A stretch of 64,000 bases of DNA from Candidatus Synechococcus spongiarum SP3 (GTDB lineage: Bacteria > Cyanobacteriota > Cyanobacteriia > PCC-6307 > Cyanobiaceae). The notes beneath the pieces are model-generated. The model searched no databases and was not told where the DNA came from. It worked only from the letters and a program-made list of their open reading frames with translations. Each line of letters begins with the position of its first letter. Position 1 is the first letter of the stretch. Made by a program: the position numbers and the translations under genes. Positions 9,893-21,758 of this stretch are shown one piece after another. The stretch is taken from positions 1-64,000 of the forward strand of contig JXQG01000001.1 in NCBI GenBank assembly GCA_001007665.1. The letters are read 5' to 3'.

Positions 9893-10312
9893 ATGAAGAA
9901 GAAAGCGAATGCCTCCACCCCAAGGGGTTCATCCATTCACGTTCCTGTTGCTTTCGCAGAACTGGTTGACAAGATCACCATCCTGGAAATCAAGTCGGAA
10001 AAACTCAAGGGCCAGGGCAAGATCAACGTTGACCATGAGCTGCGCTTGCTTCGGCGCATCCTGGAGGAATCAGGAGTGGAGTTGCTTCTCGAACACTATC
10101 ACCAGCTCAAGGAGGTCAACCAATCCCTCTGGCATATCGAAGACGACATTCGTGATCATGAACGTCGTCAAGACTTTGGAGAGCAGTTCATTCAATTGGC
10201 ACGATCTGTTTATCAACAGAATGATCAGCGGGCAGCCATCAAGCGATCCATCAACGATCACTACGGCTCTGATATCAGGGAAGAGAAATCGTACTCTTCG
10301 TCCAGGAACTAG
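9893..10312 (+). CDS. DUF6165-like conserved protein
   Basis: 139 aa; HVPVAFAELVDKITILEIKSEKLKGQGKINVDHELRLLRRILEE...; family assigned from memory. Confidence 0.6.
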   Translation: MKKKANASTPRGSSIHVPVAFAELVDKITILEIKSEKLKGQGKINVDHELRLLRRILEESGVELLLEHYHQLKEVNQSLWHIEDDIRDHERRQDFGEQFIQLARSVYQQNDQRAAIKRSINDHYGSDIREEKSYSSSRN

Positions 10313-10429
10313 TGGGACTGCCCCGTCCATGGCGCAGGCTACACTGCATCGTCCCCAGGCAATGTCCCACAGCAGTTCAAGCGTCATGGCCATCCTTTCT
10401 CAAGGATTTTACGTCCTCTTGCTTCGGTC

Positions 10430-10740
10430 CAACACAGAGACAGGGGGAGGCGGGCAGGAGTGGAACGGCAAGGGACGGCATCGCTCCATGGCGGCCATCC
10501 CTGTGCGGGCCATCAGGACTCCGTTGGTGATGCCTTCACCGACGGGTTTGGCCCAGTAAAGCAAGCCACCACCCACACCGCCTTACCCACCACCGCCTTG
10601 ACGTCCAACTGGCCACAACATCAGGCCTGCTGCCATAGATCTGCGCAAGGCCTCGCAACATTTTTGGGGCCGCCGTCAATGCTTGCCTGCTCGTTCTCCC
10701 TGTCAAACCGAGCCAGCCCTCGCGGAGCCGCGACATATTC
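10430..10740 (-). pseudogene. remnant of a DUF697/YcjF-like membrane protein
   Basis: Minus strand, shifting frames: MSRLREGWLGLTGRTSRQALTAAPKMLRGLAQIYGSRPDVV then GGLLYWAKPVGEGITNGVLMARTGMAAMERCRPLPFHSCPP. Confidence 0.4.
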
Positions 10741-10869
10741 GACAGCTTGGAGGGCCTGGGGCCCGCGGGGATGGTGGGCTATCACGACGGCGTGTTGATC
10801 TGGGACGTAGGTGCCTCCAAGGCGCGGCACCACCTCTTTGGGTTCAACAGTAACCAGGCTCAGGACTCA

Positions 10870-11163
10870 TCACCAGAAGATGACGGTGGCCCCAGGAGGA
10901 GGGCAGAGCGAAAGAGTGGACACAGCGGTCGTAGCATGTAGCCATACGGCGCCGGTCCTTGAGCTTGGCGAAGAGGTTTTCAACCGTCCACTGCCCTTCG
11001 TTGATGTGAAGCCGTACAGGACGCCCTTTCTTGTGGCATCCCCCATGGCGCTTGCTGGCCCGTCCCCCTTGGTGTGACCGATCACGCGAGGTGCAGCGCC
11101 CCTTTTTAAGGGTTGGATTCTCTCCATCTGGTGCTCACTGAGCCAGAACAGGCGGGCCATCAT
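10870..11163 (-). pseudogene. IS5-family transposase remnant with internal deletion
   Basis: MMARLFWLSEHQMERIQPLKRG (N-term) fused to INEGQWTVENLFAKLKDRRRMATCYDRCVHSFALPSSWGHRHLLV (C-term, other frame). Confidence 0.75.
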
Positions 11164-11583
11164 CCCCCCCAGCGAGACCTCGACCCCAACCAGGAGCGCC
11201 GCCCACGTGACGCCTTGCTCTACCGCGCTCCATGTGTTAGATTACTTGCTTGTGCATTTGAGAGCTGTGCCTGAGCGCTAGCCAGGCCTCCAGCTTCGTT
11301 GCACAGGCTCATCCATGGGGATGGGTCTTCGGGTTGATCCATCCGGCTTGGGTCGTGGTTGATCACAGGAAACTGAGTGTGTTGCGGCAGGTCTCTGCTG
11401 CGGTACTCAAGTCCTAGCCCTCTTGTTGCTGCATCGTCGGGTTGACCGCTGTCAAGGCCGTCAATCTGCCCTCGGACTAGCCCTGCCGCCCACATCGGCA
11501 ACGGTCACTTTCGATAACGGTTCAGTGTTGCCCTGGGCTTCCCATGGCCTGGCATGACCCTGCTGAAGTACAGCCCTTCTCCC

Positions 11584-12222
11584 ATGTCCATTGGCATCCT
11601 CGGCACCAAGCTGGGCATGTCCCAGTTCTTCAGTCCGGACGGCAAGGCCGTACCGGTGACTCTCATCCAGGCTGGCCCTTGCCGGGTCACCCAGCGCAAA
11701 AGCATGGCTCGGGACGGCTACAGTGCCGTCCAGATTGGCTATGGAGAGATTCGCGAGAAACTGGTCAGCCAGCCCGCCAAAGGCCACTTGGCCAAAAGCG
11801 GCAACACCCTGCTCCGACACCTTCGTGAATACCGTGTTCCTGCCGATGATGCTGTGGAGACGGGCACCGTCCTCACGGTGGCCCAGTTTGCGCCGGGTCA
11901 GGCGGTTGACGTGAGTGGGGACACGGTGGGGCGTGGGTTTGCGGGCTACCAGAAGCGCCACGGGTTCCGCCGTGGTCCCATGAGCCATGGCTCCAAGAAC
12001 CACCGCCAGCCAGGCTCCACTGGCGCCGGCACCACGCCGGGCCGGATTTATCCGGGCAAGCGGATGGCCGGTCGTTATGGGGGCAAAGCCACCACCATGC
12101 GCAAGCTGGTGGTGATCAAGGTGGACCCTGACCAGCATCTGCTGGTGGTGAAGGGTTCGGTTCCGGGGAAGCCCGGATCCCTGCTAAGTATCCGTCCCAG
12201 CCACAAGGTGGGCGGCCAATGA
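11584..12222 (+). CDS. rplC: 50S ribosomal protein L3
   Basis: [37 protein letters not shown]...MPGRYGG-type motif [18 protein letters not shown]. Confidence 0.97.
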   Translation: MSIGILGTKLGMSQFFSPDGKAVPVTLIQAGPCRVTQRKSMARDGYSAVQIGYGEIREKLVSQPAKGHLAKSGNTLLRHLREYRVPADDAVETGTVLTVAQFAPGQAVDVSGDTVGRGFAGYQKRHGFRRGPMSHGSKNHRQPGSTGAGTTPGRIYPGKRMAGRYGGKATTMRKLVVIKVDPDQHLLVVKGSVPGKPGSLLSIRPSHKVGGQ

Positions 12223-12249
12223 CCTGCCTGACGTTCACACTGGAGAATC

Positions 12250-12885
12250 ATGGTTGATTGCGTTGTTCACAACTGGGAGGGTGAGCAGGTGGGTCAGGCC
12301 CACCTTGAACTGAAGGCTGCCCGTGAGGGCACAGCGGTTCATCTGCTCCATGCCGCCGTGGTGCGGCAGCAGGCCAACCAGCGCCAAGGTACCGCCAACA
12401 CCAGGACCCGCTCTGAAGTGCGGGGGGGTGGGCGCAAGCCCTTCAAGCAAAAGGGCACAGGTCGGGCACGCCAGGGTTCCATTCGCACCCCGCTTCGCCC
12501 GGGTGGCGGGATCATCTTTGGCCCAAAACCCCGCTCTTACACCAAGGCCATGAACCGCAAGGAGCGGCGCCTGGCCCTGCGCACAGCGCTGATGAGTCGT
12601 GCGGAGGATTGGGTGGTGGTGCAGGAGTTCAATGCTGTCGTCACCACACCCAGGACCAGGGATTTGCTGGCGGCCCTGGAGCGTTGGAGCCTTGCCCCTG
12701 ACGCACGGGTGCTTCTTGTGTTGAAAGCGCCAAGCGAGGCTGTGATCAAGTCAGCCCGTAACGTGCCTCGGCTCAAGCTGATCCGGGCTGATCAGTTGAA
12801 CGTCTTCGATCTGCTCCACGCGGACAAGCTGGTGCTCAGTGAAGACGCCGTCACCACCATCCAGGAGATCTACAGCGATGGCTAA
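12250..12885 (+). CDS. rplD: 50S ribosomal protein L4
   Basis: [47 protein letters not shown]. Confidence 0.97.
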   Translation: MVDCVVHNWEGEQVGQAHLELKAAREGTAVHLLHAAVVRQQANQRQGTANTRTRSEVRGGGRKPFKQKGTGRARQGSIRTPLRPGGGIIFGPKPRSYTKAMNRKERRLALRTALMSRAEDWVVVQEFNAVVTTPRTRDLLAALERWSLAPDARVLLVLKAPSEAVIKSARNVPRLKLIRADQLNVFDLLHADKLVLSEDAVTTIQEIYSDG

Positions 12886-13183
12886 ATCCTTTGCCGGGCG
12901 CCTTGCGGACGTGGTGCGGGCGCCTTTGATCACCGAGAAAGCCACCCGGGGCATGGATCGGAACCAGTACACCTTCGCGGTGGATCCACGGGCGGCCAAA
13001 CCGGACATCAAAGCTGCCATTGAGCAGATGTTTGACGTGAAGGTGATTGGCGTCAGCACCATGAATCCACCCCGCCGCAAGCGGCGGGTGGGACGCTTTG
13101 CCGGTGAGCGCGCCCAAGTCAAGAAAGCTGTGGTGCGCCTTGCCGAAGGCGACACCATCCAGCTTTTCCCCGAATCCTCCTGA
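12878..13183 (+). CDS. rplW: 50S ribosomal protein L23
   Basis: [43 protein letters not shown]; overlaps rplD end. Confidence 0.96.
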   Translation: MAKSFAGRLADVVRAPLITEKATRGMDRNQYTFAVDPRAAKPDIKAAIEQMFDVKVIGVSTMNPPRRKRRVGRFAGERAQVKKAVVRLAEGDTIQLFPESS

Positions 13184-13194
13184 AGCGCTGTTCC

Positions 13195-14058
13195 ATGGCT
13201 ATTCGTAAACTCAAGCCCTATAGCCCTGGCACCCGCACCCGGGTGGCCGGGGACTACAGCGAGATCACCCGCCGGGAGCCTGAGCGCTCCCTGGTAGGTG
13301 TCAGCCACCGCGCCAAGGGGCGCAACAATCGCGGCGTGATTACCTGCCGCCATCGGGGTGGCGGCCACAAACGCCGCTATCGCCTGGTAGATTTCCGCCG
13401 CGACAAGCATGGCGTCAAGGCTCGGGTGGCGGCCATCCAGTACGACCCTAACCGCAACGCCCGCCTTGCACTCCTCTTCTATGAAGACGGTGAAAAGCGC
13501 TATATCCTCCAGCCCCGGGGCATTGCCGTGGGCAGTGAGGTGATAGCCGGGCCTGATGCGTCCATTGCCCTCGGTAATGCCTTGCCGCTGTTTGCCCTGC
13601 CTCTGGGCACAACGGTCCACAACGTGGAGCTCTACGCCGGGCGGGGTGGCCAGATGGTGCGAACCGCGGGCGCCAGTGCCCAGGTGGTGGCCAAGGATGG
13701 GGACTATGTGGCCGTCAAGCTGCCCTCCACCGAGGTACGGCTTGTCCGCAAGGAGTGCTACGCCACCATTGGCGAAGTAGCCTATGCGGAAGCCCGCAAC
13801 ACCAGCCTGGGCAAGGCTGGTCGGCGCCGTTGGCTGGGACGACGCCCTCAGGTGCGTGGCAGTGTCATGAATCCTTGCGACCACCCCCATGGGGGCGGTG
13901 AAGGTCGTGCGCCCATTGGCCGCTCAGGACCAGTGACCCCGTGGGGCAAACCGGCGCTGGGCCTCAAAACCCGCAAGCGCAACAAGCCCAGCAACCAATA
14001 CGTGCTGCGCCGTCGCCGTCGCGTGTCCAAGCGCAGCCGCGGTGGCCGTGACGCCTGA
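13195..14058 (+). CDS. rplB: 50S ribosomal protein L2
   Basis: [16 protein letters not shown]...[24 protein letters not shown]...[42 protein letters not shown]. Confidence 0.98.
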   Translation: MAIRKLKPYSPGTRTRVAGDYSEITRREPERSLVGVSHRAKGRNNRGVITCRHRGGGHKRRYRLVDFRRDKHGVKARVAAIQYDPNRNARLALLFYEDGEKRYILQPRGIAVGSEVIAGPDASIALGNALPLFALPLGTTVHNVELYAGRGGQMVRTAGASAQVVAKDGDYVAVKLPSTEVRLVRKECYATIGEVAYAEARNTSLGKAGRRRWLGRRPQVRGSVMNPCDHPHGGGEGRAPIGRSGPVTPWGKPALGLKTRKRNKPSNQYVLRRRRRVSKRSRGGRDA

Positions 14059-14084
14059 TGCCCTTTCCCTCTGCCTGACCTCCC

Positions 14085-14360
14085 ATGGGACGCTCCCTCA
14101 AAAAAGGACCCTTCGTGGCTGAAAGCCTGATGAAGAAGGTGGAGAAGCAAAACGCTTCCGATGACAAGTCCGTGATCAAAACCTGGTCACGGGCCTCAAC
14201 CATCCTTCCGGACATGATCGGCCACACCATCGCTGTTCACAACGGCAAGACCCACATCCCCATCTACATCACGGAGCAGATGGTGGGTCACAAGCTGGGT
14301 GAATTTGCCCTGACTCGCACCTACCGAGGCCATGGCAAAGACAGCAAAGGTTCACGCTAA
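14085..14360 (+). CDS. rpsS: 30S ribosomal protein S19
   Basis: [23 protein letters not shown]...[24 protein letters not shown]. Confidence 0.97.
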   Translation: MGRSLKKGPFVAESLMKKVEKQNASDDKSVIKTWSRASTILPDMIGHTIAVHNGKTHIPIYITEQMVGHKLGEFALTRTYRGHGKDSKGSR

Positions 14361-14372
14361 GGAGTGAAGACC

Positions 14373-14729
14373 ATGACCGACATAACCAGGACCCCGGCCC
14401 GGGCCACAGCCAGGTTTGTGCGGGGATCCGCCAGCAAGGTGCGGCGTGTGCTCACCCAGATCCGTGGTCGCAGCTATCGGGATGCCTTGATCATGCTTGA
14501 GTTCATGCCCTACCGGTCCACGGAAATGGTCACCCAGGTGCTCCGCTCTGCCGTGGCCAATGCCGAGCATAACCTGGGCCTGGATCCCACCACCTTGGTG
14601 ATCACCCAAGCCACAGCCGATATGGGCCCCTCCATGCGACGGTATCGACCCCGTGCCCAAGGTCGGGCCTATCAGATCAAAAAACAAACCTGCCACATCA
14701 GCATTGCTGTGGCTCCACAAGACACTTGA
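14373..14729 (+). CDS. rplV: 50S ribosomal protein L22
   Basis: [49 protein letters not shown]. Confidence 0.96.
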   Translation: MTDITRTPARATARFVRGSASKVRRVLTQIRGRSYRDALIMLEFMPYRSTEMVTQVLRSAVANAEHNLGLDPTTLVITQATADMGPSMRRYRPRAQGRAYQIKKQTCHISIAVAPQDT

Positions 14730-14743
14730 TTGCCATCCGAGCC

Positions 14744-15478
14744 ATGGGCAACAAAATTCACCCAACAGGTCTGCGACTCGGGGTCATCCAGCCCCACCTC
14801 TCCAGCTGGTTTGCAGACAAGAAGACCTACCCGCTCCTTCTCCAGGAAGATGACACGATTCGCCGTCACATCACCAGGAAGTACGCTTCTGCCGGGATCA
14901 GTGGCGTGCGCATTCAGCGCAAGGCGGACCAGCTGGAGGTGGAATTGAGGACAGCGCGCCCCGGGGTGCTTGTGGGTCGTCAAGGCAGCGGGATTGAGGA
15001 GCTACGCAGTGGCATCCAGACGGCCATTCGCGATCGCAGCCGCCAAGTGCGCATCAACGTGGTGGAGGTGGAGCGTGCGGATGCGGATGCGTCCCTGATG
15101 GCGGAGTACATCACCCAGCAGTTGGAGAAGCGGGTAGCTTTTCGTCGCACCATCCGCATGGCCGTTCAGAGGGCCCAGCGGGCTGGTGTCATTGGCCTCA
15201 AGCTGCAGATTAGCGGACGTCTCAATGGTGCTGAAATTGCCCGCAGCGAATGGACCCGCGAGGGTCGTGTGCCCCTCCACACCCTGCGGGCGGACATTGA
15301 CTATGCCAGCAAGACCGCTCACACAACCTACGGGGTGTTGGGCATCAAGGTGTGGATATTCAAGGGGGAGGTGCTTCCAGACGAGAAGCAGCCTGCGGCC
15401 CTCATGGGAGCCGTGCCACGGCGCCGGGGGGCTGGTCGGGCCCGCCAGAACTTTGAAGACCGCTCCAATGAGGAGTGA
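14744..15478 (+). CDS. rpsC: 30S ribosomal protein S3
   Basis: [29 protein letters not shown]...[17 protein letters not shown]...[16 protein letters not shown]. Confidence 0.97.
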   Translation: MGNKIHPTGLRLGVIQPHLSSWFADKKTYPLLLQEDDTIRRHITRKYASAGISGVRIQRKADQLEVELRTARPGVLVGRQGSGIEELRSGIQTAIRDRSRQVRINVVEVERADADASLMAEYITQQLEKRVAFRRTIRMAVQRAQRAGVIGLKLQISGRLNGAEIARSEWTREGRVPLHTLRADIDYASKTAHTTYGVLGIKVWIFKGEVLPDEKQPAALMGAVPRRRGAGRARQNFEDRSNEE

Positions 15479-15494
15479 TTGGGGGATCTGAACC

Positions 15495-15971
15495 ATGCTG
15501 AGTCCAAAACGGGTCAAATTCCGCAAAATGCAGCGGGGTCGAATGCGGGGTGTTGCCACCAGAGGCAATACCATCGCCTTTGGTGACTTCGCTATTCAGG
15601 CCCAGGAATGTGGCTGGATCACCTCGCGACAGATCGAGGCCAGTCGCCGCGCCATAACCCGCGCCATACGGCGAGGAGGCAAGGTGTGGATCCGCATCTT
15701 TCCTGACAAATCCATCACCATGCGCGCCGCGGAAACCCGCATGGGATCCGGTAAGGGAAACCCGGAATTCTGGGTGGCTGTCGTGAAGCCCGGCCGCGTT
15801 CTCTTCGAGATGGGCGGTGAGGAGATCAGCGAAGATCTGGCCCGCTCCGCCATGCGACTGGCGCAGTACAAACTGCCGGTCAAGACCAGGTTCCTGGTGC
15901 GCGAGGGCGTGGGCCATACCCCCATGCCTGCCGTTGCCAATGCCAGCGTCACGCCTCCTGAAGAGGCCTAG
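15495..15971 (+). CDS. rplP: 50S ribosomal protein L16
   Basis: [19 protein letters not shown]...[39 protein letters not shown]. Confidence 0.98.
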   Translation: MLSPKRVKFRKMQRGRMRGVATRGNTIAFGDFAIQAQECGWITSRQIEASRRAITRAIRRGGKVWIRIFPDKSITMRAAETRMGSGKGNPEFWVAVVKPGRVLFEMGGEEISEDLARSAMRLAQYKLPVKTRFLVREGVGHTPMPAVANASVTPPEEA

Positions 15972-15984
15972 GGCAACTTCTGCC

Positions 15985-16221
15985 ATGGAATCCATGACCA
16001 ACTCTGCATACACCGACCTTCTTCAGTTGAACGACAGCGTCCTCAACGAGCAGGTTGCGGCTGCCCGCAAGACCCTGTTCGAGTTGCGCTGCAAACGGGC
16101 TACCCGCCAACTGGACAAGCCCCATCTGTTCCGGCAGACCCGGGTCAAGCTGGCGCGACTGCTCACCATCCAGCGGCAGCGCCACCAGGGCAACCGTTCC
16201 ACCTCTCCATCCACTCCTTAA
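15985..16221 (+). CDS. rpmC: 50S ribosomal protein L29
   Basis: [43 protein letters not shown]; position between rplP and rpsQ. Confidence 0.92.
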   Translation: MESMTNSAYTDLLQLNDSVLNEQVAAARKTLFELRCKRATRQLDKPHLFRQTRVKLARLLTIQRQRHQGNRSTSPSTP

Positions 16222-16226
16222 GTTCC

Positions 16227-16475
16227 ATGGCCACCAAAGAACGGCTTGGCGTCGTCGTCAGCGACAAGATGGACAAAACCGTCGTGGTCGCAGTCGAAAA
16301 CCGCTTTCCACATCCCGTCTACAAAAAGACGGTGAGCCGCACCAAGCGCTACAAGGTGCATGATGAAACCAACCGCTGTCATGTGGGTGACCGGGTCCTG
16401 ATCTCGGAAACCCGTCCCGTCAGCCGTCACAAAACCTGGACGGTGGCGGAGATCATCAGTTCCACAAAGCGCTGA
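16227..16475 (+). CDS. rpsQ: 30S ribosomal protein S17
   Basis: [44 protein letters not shown]. Confidence 0.97.
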   Translation: MATKERLGVVVSDKMDKTVVVAVENRFPHPVYKKTVSRTKRYKVHDETNRCHVGDRVLISETRPVSRHKTWTVAEIISSTKR

Positions 16476-16488
16476 GGGGAGACCAGCC

Positions 16489-16854
16489 ATGATTCAGCAG
16501 GAAACCTATCTCAATGTGGCCGACAACAGCGGCGCCCGCAAAATCCAGTGCATTCGAGTTCTGGGCAACCGGGGGCGTTATGCCCATGTTGGAGACGTGA
16601 TTGTTGCCGCAGTGAAAGATGCCAACCCCAACATGGGAGTAAAAAAGTCTGATGTGGTCAAGGCCGTGGTGGTGCGTACCCGCGCCACCCTGCGGCGGGA
16701 TACGGGCAACGCCATTCGGTTTGACGACAACGCCGCCGTGATCATTAACGATGACAAAAATCCCCGTGGGACCCGTGTCTTTGGGCCCGTGGCCCGAGAG
16801 TTGCGGGAACGCAGCTTCACCAAAATCGTTTCCCTGGCGCCGGAGGTGATCTGA
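16489..16854 (+). CDS. rplN: 50S ribosomal protein L14
   Basis: [26 protein letters not shown]...[27 protein letters not shown]. Confidence 0.98.
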   Translation: MIQQETYLNVADNSGARKIQCIRVLGNRGRYAHVGDVIVAAVKDANPNMGVKKSDVVKAVVVRTRATLRRDTGNAIRFDDNAAVIINDDKNPRGTRVFGPVARELRERSFTKIVSLAPEVI

Positions 16855-17192
16855 TGACAAAGCCAACACGCACCCATAAGCTGCGCATCAAAACCGGTGA
16901 CACCGTTCAGGTGATTGCAGGCAAGGATCGGGGCAAGACCGGCAAGGTGCTGCGCACCCTGTTGGCGGACAACCGGGTGGTGGTAGAGGGCATCAACATG
17001 CGCACGCGCCACGTGAAACCCAAGCAGGACGAGGAGCAGGGCCGCATCGTCAATGAGGAGGCCCCAATCCACGCCTCCAACGTCATGCTCTACTCTCTGG
17101 ACCGGAAGGTGGCAAGCCGCATTGAGATGGTCCTCCAAAAGGATGGCAGCAAAAAGCGGCGGCTCAAAAAAACCGGAGAAATTCTGGACTAA
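16854..17192 (+). CDS. rplX: 50S ribosomal protein L24
   Basis: [27 protein letters not shown]...[35 protein letters not shown]. Confidence 0.97.
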   Translation: MTKPTRTHKLRIKTGDTVQVIAGKDRGKTGKVLRTLLADNRVVVEGINMRTRHVKPKQDEEQGRIVNEEAPIHASNVMLYSLDRKVASRIEMVLQKDGSKKRRLKKTGEILD

Positions 17193-17268
17193 TGTGGATT
17201 ACCCCTCTCCCATACATGCCTTTTCCCATTCCTTTTGAGCACCGCCAGAAGCACCACGTCTGCCCACG

Positions 17269-17823
17269 ATGACCATCACCTTCACACCCCTCAAGCAACG
17301 CTACAAAAAGACCATCCAGCCCAGCCTGCAAAAAGAGCTGCGGCTGGATAACATTCACCAGGTTCCCAAACTGGTCAAGGTCATCCTTAACCGCGGCTTG
17401 GGCGAGGCAGCGCAGAACTCCAAAGCCCTGGAAGGGTCTACATCTGAGATTGCCAAGATTACCGGGCAGAAACCGGTCATCACCCGCGCCAAAAAGGCCA
17501 TTTCCAGTTTCAAGATCCGTGCGGGAATGCCCGTTGGCATTATGGTGACTCTGCGGGGTAATCGCATGTATGCCTTTCTTGATCGCCTCATCAATCTGGC
17601 CTTGCCCCGCATCCGTGATTTCCGCGGTGTCAATCCCAAGAGCTTTGACGGCCGCGGCAACTACACTCTTGGGGTGAAGGAGCAGCTGATCTTTCCGGAG
17701 ATCAGCTTTGACGAGATTGATGCCGTCCGCGGAATGGACGTCACCATTGTCACCACTGCCCGAAGCGATGACGAGGGCCGCGCATTGCTCCGTGCAATGG
17801 GCATGCCGTTTAGCAAGACCTGA
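17269..17823 (+). CDS. rplE: 50S ribosomal protein L5
   Basis: [40 protein letters not shown]...[18 protein letters not shown]. Confidence 0.97.
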   Translation: MTITFTPLKQRYKKTIQPSLQKELRLDNIHQVPKLVKVILNRGLGEAAQNSKALEGSTSEIAKITGQKPVITRAKKAISSFKIRAGMPVGIMVTLRGNRMYAFLDRLINLALPRIRDFRGVNPKSFDGRGNYTLGVKEQLIFPEISFDEIDAVRGMDVTIVTTARSDDEGRALLRAMGMPFSKT

Positions 17824-17843
17824 CCTCCCAGCGGACACCCATC

Positions 17844-18245
17844 ATGGCCAGCCACGATTTCATTTCCGACATGCTGACCCGCATTCGTAATGCGAGTGAA
17901 AAACGTCATGCCACCACCAGCATCCCTGCCTCACGCATGTGCTGCAGTATCGCCAAGGTGCTTCGGGAAGAAGGCTTCATCCATGCCTTTAACGAAGAGG
18001 GCGAAGGCTTCCGGAAGCAATTGGTTCTTGAGTTAAGGTACACCGGAAAACACAAGCAGCCTCTGATTCGTGCCCTGCAGCGGGTCAGTCGTCCTGGCTT
18101 GCGCATCTATTCCAATCATCGCAACTTGCCCAAGGTTTTAGGTGGAATTGGTGTGGCGATTATTTCCACGTCCCAAGGCGTCATGAGCGACCGCACTGCC
18201 CGCAAGCAGGGCATTGGCGGCGAAGTTCTCTGTTACGTTTATTGA
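17844..18245 (+). CDS. rpsH: 30S ribosomal protein S8
   Basis: [28 protein letters not shown]...[33 protein letters not shown]. Confidence 0.97.
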   Translation: MASHDFISDMLTRIRNASEKRHATTSIPASRMCCSIAKVLREEGFIHAFNEEGEGFRKQLVLELRYTGKHKQPLIRALQRVSRPGLRIYSNHRNLPKVLGGIGVAIISTSQGVMSDRTARKQGIGGEVLCYVY

Positions 18246-18276
18246 CCCCAAGACGACACCTCCTGAAGACGAAGCC

Positions 18277-18816
18277 ATGTCACGCATCGGCAAGCAACCA
18301 GTTCCCATTCCCCCCAATGTCCAGGTGCAACTGGAGGGGCGCACGGTTCAGGTGAAAGGACCCAATGGGGAGCTACGGCGCACCCTGCCTGAAGGTGTTG
18401 CCATTGCCCGCCATGAGCAGACCTTGGTTATCACCCCCACCAGCACCAGCCGCACGACCCGGATGCGCCATGGCCTATCCCGCACCCTTGTGGCCAACAT
18501 GGTGGAGGGGGTGACCAGGGGCTACAGCAAGACCCTGGAGATGATCGGCGTGGGCTACCGGGCCCAGGTCAAGGGGAAAACCCTGGTGCTGAGTGCTGGC
18601 TATAGCCATCCCGTGGAGTTGGTTCCTCCCCAAGGCATTACCTACAAGGTGGAGAACAACACCAGGATCACGGTCAGCGGGGCCGAGAAGGAGGTAGTGG
18701 GCAACGAGGCCGCCAAGGTTCGCGCAGTGTCTCCACCGGAGCCCTACAAGGGCAAAGGCATCAAATACGTGGCTGAGACCATCCTGCGCAAGGCCGGCAA
18801 GGCTGGCAAGAAGTAA
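18277..18816 (+). CDS. rplF: 50S ribosomal protein L6
   Basis: [33 protein letters not shown]...[27 protein letters not shown]. Confidence 0.97.
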   Translation: MSRIGKQPVPIPPNVQVQLEGRTVQVKGPNGELRRTLPEGVAIARHEQTLVITPTSTSRTTRMRHGLSRTLVANMVEGVTRGYSKTLEMIGVGYRAQVKGKTLVLSAGYSHPVELVPPQGITYKVENNTRITVSGAEKEVVGNEAAKVRAVSPPEPYKGKGIKYVAETILRKAGKAGKK

Positions 18817-18852
18817 ACCTCGGCGCCCAACAGCCTTTCTCCACTTGTAACC

Positions 18853-19218
18853 ATGTTTGCCTCCCGCACAGCCCAGACTCAGCGCCGCCACCGGCGTGTT
18901 CGCCGCCGGATTCAGGGCACCGCACAGCGGCCCCGCCTTGCGGTCTTCCGCTCCAACAACCACATCTACGCCCAGGTGATTGACGATGGCGCACGAAACA
19001 CCTTGGCTGCAGCATCCAGCATCGACAAGGATCTGCGCCAGGACTTGTCGGGACTGGGCGCCAACTGCCAGGCCTCACAGGCGGTAGGTAAGCTGGTGGC
19101 CGAGCGGGCTCTGGCCAAGGGTATCCGCTCTGTGGTCTTTGACCGGGGCGGAAACCTCTATCACGGTCGGGTCAGAGCCCTGGCCGATGCTGCCCGGGAT
19201 GCGGGCCTTGTCTTTTAA
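18853..19218 (+). CDS. rplR: 50S ribosomal protein L18
   Basis: [35 protein letters not shown]...[26 protein letters not shown]-type end. Confidence 0.97.
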   Translation: MFASRTAQTQRRHRRVRRRIQGTAQRPRLAVFRSNNHIYAQVIDDGARNTLAAASSIDKDLRQDLSGLGANCQASQAVGKLVAERALAKGIRSVVFDRGGNLYHGRVRALADAARDAGLVF

Positions 19219-19856
19219 TGCTGACCATGACTCAGACCGATTCCAACAGCCAATCCCCAATCCCGGCCGCTGCGGATGTTCCCCCCGCCACCGAAGGTCA
19301 ACAGGGACAACAGCAGGGCCAGCGCCATGAGCGCCGCGAACGGCGTGAACGCCGCACGCGCCGTGAGGAGCGGGATTCCGAATGGCAGGAACGGGTAGTG
19401 CAGATTCGCCGCGTGTCCAAGACCGTGAAAGGCGGCAAGAAGATGAGCTTCCGCGCCATCCTGGTTGTGGGCAACGAGAAGGGTCAGGTAGGCGTGGGTG
19501 TGGGCAAGGCCAGCGACGTCATTGGTGCTGTCCGCAAAGGCGTGGCCGACGGCAAGAAGCATCTGGTGAAGGTGCCCCTCACCGCCAGCAGCTCCATTCC
19601 CACGGTGGCCCAAGGCCGTGACGGCGCCGCCAGTGTGCTGATGCGTCCCGCTGCTCCCGGTACGGGCGTGATTGCCGGCGGATCCATCCGCACCGTCCTG
19701 GAATTGGCGGGTGTCAAGAACGTCTTGGCCAAGCGGCTCGGCTCAAAGACCCCCCTCAACAATGCCCGTGCCGCCATGATGGCCCTTAGTGCCCTGCGCA
19801 CCCATAGGGCCGCCGCCAAGGAGCGTGGCATTCCTCTTCAGCAAATGTATTCCTGA
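19218..19856 (+). CDS. rpsE: 30S ribosomal protein S5
   Basis: [60 protein letters not shown]; long charged N-terminal extension. Confidence 0.97.
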   Translation: MLTMTQTDSNSQSPIPAAADVPPATEGQQGQQQGQRHERRERRERRTRREERDSEWQERVVQIRRVSKTVKGGKKMSFRAILVVGNEKGQVGVGVGKASDVIGAVRKGVADGKKHLVKVPLTASSSIPTVAQGRDGAASVLMRPAAPGTGVIAGGSIRTVLELAGVKNVLAKRLGSKTPLNNARAAMMALSALRTHRAAAKERGIPLQQMYS

Positions 19857-19875
19857 CTGACCCCTCATTCTGGCC

Positions 19876-20376
19876 ATGACTGCTCATCTCCATACCCTTC
19901 AGTCTCAACCTGGATCCCGCCGACCCCGCAACCGCAAGGGGCGCGGCATTGCCGCCGGTCAAGGGGCCAGCTGCGGCTTTGGCATGCGTGGCCAGAAATC
20001 GCGCTCAGGCCGCCCCACTCGCCCTGGCTTTGAGGGTGGGCAAATGCCCCTCTACCGGCGGATTCCCAAGCTGAAGCACTTTACCGTGGTGAATCCCAGG
20101 ATGTTCACGGTGGTGAACGTGGGGGATTTGTCTCCCTTACCGGATGGGAGCGAGGTCACCCTCGCCTCCCTGAGAACAGAAGGGATTGTGGGCAAAAACT
20201 CTGCTCCGCTGAAAGTCCTTGGAGATGGGGAACTCAAGGTAAAACTGCATTGCAAAGCCCATGGGTTCAGCAAGGCTGCCCGTGAAAAAATCCTGGCTGC
20301 CGGCGGCACCTGTGAGGTTCTGCCGGGTCGTAACAAGTGGGTCCGCCCTGACAAGACGTCTCAGGACCAGACTTAA
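19876..20376 (+). CDS. rplO: 50S ribosomal protein L15
   Basis: [57 protein letters not shown]. Confidence 0.97.
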   Translation: MTAHLHTLQSQPGSRRPRNRKGRGIAAGQGASCGFGMRGQKSRSGRPTRPGFEGGQMPLYRRIPKLKHFTVVNPRMFTVVNVGDLSPLPDGSEVTLASLRTEGIVGKNSAPLKVLGDGELKVKLHCKAHGFSKAAREKILAAGGTCEVLPGRNKWVRPDKTSQDQT

Positions 20377-20435
20377 GGCAGCCTCCTTGCTGTTCTACCG
20401 CAAGACTTAATCCCTTCCACCACTTCTCCCAGCGG

Positions 20436-21758
20436 ATGACCCTTAGCCAGGGCAGAGCCCCAACCACCGGTGAAACACTGACGCAGATTGTGACGGCTCC
20501 TGATTTAAGGAGGCGCGTCCTGATCACCCTCAGTCTGTTGCTGCTGATTCGCGTGGGGGCCTACATCTGGATCCCTGGTCTTGATGTCTCCCAACTGCAG
20601 AATCAGTTGTCGGGTGGCCAGTTGATTGGTCTACTCAGCATCTTTACCGGGGGGGCCCCCGGCGGTTTGTTTTCCTTGGGGATTTTGCCCTTCATTAACG
20701 CCTCCATCATCATGCAGTTGCTGACGGCGGCCCTCCCCTCTCTGGAAACCCTCCAAAAGGACGAAGGGGAAGCAGGCCGCCGTAAGCTGGCTCAGATCAC
20801 CCGCTATGTGGCCCTGGGGTGGGGCAGCCTCCAGGCGGTGGTCTTTTCTCTTTACCTGAGGGGCTTCGCCAACGGTGAGCTGGAGGGGGCCTTGTTTGTC
20901 ATCTCCACGAGTCTGGCCTTGACCACGGGGGCCATGGTGGTCATGTGGATCAGCGAGATCATCACGGAGAAGGGCATTGGCAACGGGGCGTCGCTGGTGA
21001 TTTTCATAAACATCACCGCCTTCCTGCCCAGTACCCTGCAGAACATCATTCGCGAGGCCCAGACCGGCAAGATCTTTCCCATCGTGGTGACGGTGGCGGT
21101 GGCACTCTCCATGGTGGTGGCCATCGTGGCCGTACAAGAGGGCAGCCGGCGCATCCCCATCGTCTCAGCCCGTCGCCAGATTGGCGCTGTGGCCATCCTG
21201 CCGGAGCGGCAAAGCTACTTGCCGCTCAAGCTTATCTCTGGCGGTGTGATGCCCATCATCTTTGCCTCAGCCATGTTGTTCCTGCCAGCCACCTTGGCCA
21301 ACTTCACGGGAAATGCAGCGATGGTGAACCTGGCCACGTGGCTGAGCCCCACCTACACCATTCCGGGCCTTCCCCTGTCGACGGGCTGGGTCTATGGGCT
21401 GACCTACTTCCTCCTGATTTTCGGGTTTTCCTTTTTCTACGCCTCTCTGGTGGTCAATCCCACGGATATGGCTTTGAATTTGAAGCGGCAGGGGGTCGCC
21501 GTTCCCGGCATCCGACCGGGCTCTGCAACCGCAAGCTACCTCTCTGGCGTGATCAACCGACTCACTCTGATTGGCGGTTCCTTCCTGGGTCTGATTGCCA
21601 TCATCCCCAACGTGGTCTACTCCTTCACGGGGACCGGGGTGTTGCAGGGTCTGGGCGCCACGTCCCTGCTGATCCTGGTGGGTGTGGCCATTGAAACGGC
21701 CAAGCAACTGCAAACCAACGTGATTTCCCAGCGCTACGAGGTGATGGTGCGACAATGA
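20436..21758 (+). CDS. secY: preprotein translocase subunit SecY
   Basis: 440 aa; RVGAYIWIPGLDVSQL..., GNGASLVIFINI, LPLKLISGGVMPIIFASAML, LQTNVISQRYEVMVRQ. Confidence 0.97.
   Translation: MTLSQGRAPTTGETLTQIVTAPDLRRRVLITLSLLLLIRVGAYIWIPGLDVSQLQNQLSGGQLIGLLSIFTGGAPGGLFSLGILPFINASIIMQLLTAALPSLETLQKDEGEAGRRKLAQITRYVALGWGSLQAVVFSLYLRGFANGELEGALFVISTSLALTTGAMVVMWISEIITEKGIGNGASLVIFINITAFLPSTLQNIIREAQTGKIFPIVVTVAVALSMVVAIVAVQEGSRRIPIVSARRQIGAVAILPERQSYLPLKLISGGVMPIIFASAMLFLPATLANFTGNAAMVNLATWLSPTYTIPGLPLSTGWVYGLTYFLLIFGFSFFYASLVVNPTDMALNLKRQGVAVPGIRPGSATASYLSGVINRLTLIGGSFLGLIAIIPNVVYSFTGTGVLQGLGATSLLILVGVAIETAKQLQTNVISQRYEVMVRQ

Noticed and set aside
12751-13890. 379-aa minus-strand ORF
   Set aside because: Antisense to rplW/rplB, which are unambiguous.
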